Below, in pieces: positions 63,981 to 64,000 of a DNA stretch of 64,000 bases. The translations under genes and the position numbers were made by a program. The DNA lies in assembly GCF_023074185.1 (NCBI RefSeq), contig NZ_JADPKY010000157.1, positions 109,955 through 173,954 of the forward strand. The letters are read 5' to 3'. The notes beneath the pieces are model-generated. The model was not told the origin of the DNA. It did not search any database and saw nothing but the letters and a program-made list of their open reading frames with translations. Numbering within the stretch: the first letter of the stretch is position 1; each line of letters opens with the position of its first letter. Origin of the DNA: Bradyrhizobium sp. 132. Its GTDB lineage: Bacteria > Pseudomonadota > Alphaproteobacteria > Rhizobiales > Xanthobacteraceae.

Positions 63981-64000
63981 ATGTCTGGGATGGATTACGG
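63981..64000 (+). CDS. Possible start of a gene running off the window
   Basis: An ATG at 63981 is preceded by GGGAGCGAGCG, a fair ribosome binding site, and the frame is open for the remaining six codons (MSGMDY). Too short to identify. Confidence 0.25.

Overview
The window looks like the chromosome of a Bradyrhizobium-type alphaproteobacterium (Rhizobiales). The evidence is high GC with strong third-position GC, house-keeping orders typical of that group (rpmH-rnpA-yidC-engB-argB; dapD-dapE / truA-fmt-def; dnaX-ybaB-recR beside the small SRP RNA), an Omp25/RopB-like outer-membrane barrel, and many dispersed palindromic extragenic repeats of the kind that litter these genomes. This is judged from protein similarity recalled by eye; no search was run.

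Layout. 1-4.5 kb: a secreted hypothetical, a deleted PepSY gene, and a small catabolic cluster (DapA-family aldolase/dehydratase, FAD-dependent 2-hydroxyacid dehydrogenase, FadR-type GntR regulator) with a candidate operator between the divergent genes. 4.5-12.6 kb: an accessory, rearranged, visibly more AT-rich stretch. It holds a decapitated ygiQ, a broken Phd/YefM antitoxin, then an intact operon on the minus strand: vWA protein (TerY-like), PP2C phosphatase, a very large membrane-spanning Ser/Thr-kinase-like protein with a helix-hairpin-helix and a probable periplasmic peptidoglycan-binding tail, and a small zinc-ribbon membrane protein. This is a TerY-P type phosphorylation triad with unusual additions and is the most interesting system here. 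It is followed by an MFS remnant, an Rrf2 regulator and a frameshifted methyltransferase. 12.6-20 kb: OMP barrel, LLM-type flavin monooxygenase, an NAD(P)-binding reductase and two tandem paralogous SDRs divergent from a LysR regulator, and tRNA-Arg(ACG).

20-31 kb: sensor kinase, then the ribosome/RNase P/membrane-insertion operon (rpmH, rnpA, yidC) behind a clear sigma70-type promoter, engB, DUF423, argB, a DUF1036-PGB-DUF1036 protein, a pyrimidine 5'-nucleotidase and the lysine genes dapD and dapE with a DUF805 remnant between them. 31-40.4 kb: truA, fmt, def on the minus strand, rmuC, a GIY-YIG gene boxed by near-perfect inverted repeats, ampG-like permease, then recR/ybaB/dnaX and 4.5S RNA. 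40.4-44 kb: frameshifted GlxA-type regulator, HD-domain hydrolase, catalase with a strong terminator.

44-51.6 kb: an amino-acid-type ABC transporter (binding protein, permease, ATPase) translationally coupled to an SDR with altered catalytic residues and an enolase-superfamily enzyme, then HIT, NudC, PfkB kinase and Lrp/AsnC genes. 51.7-64 kb: phosphomannomutase/phosphoglucomutase, a HepT/MntA toxin-antitoxin pair, a retropepsin-like protease, HrpB helicase, UDP-glucose dehydrogenase, an acyltransferase whose C-terminus is read from a repeat, DNA polymerase I with an apparently dead proofreading site, and a LysE exporter.

No CRISPR array, intact insertion sequence, rRNA or replication origin was seen. 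The main noncoding theme is several families of palindromic repeats, some of which have invaded coding ends.
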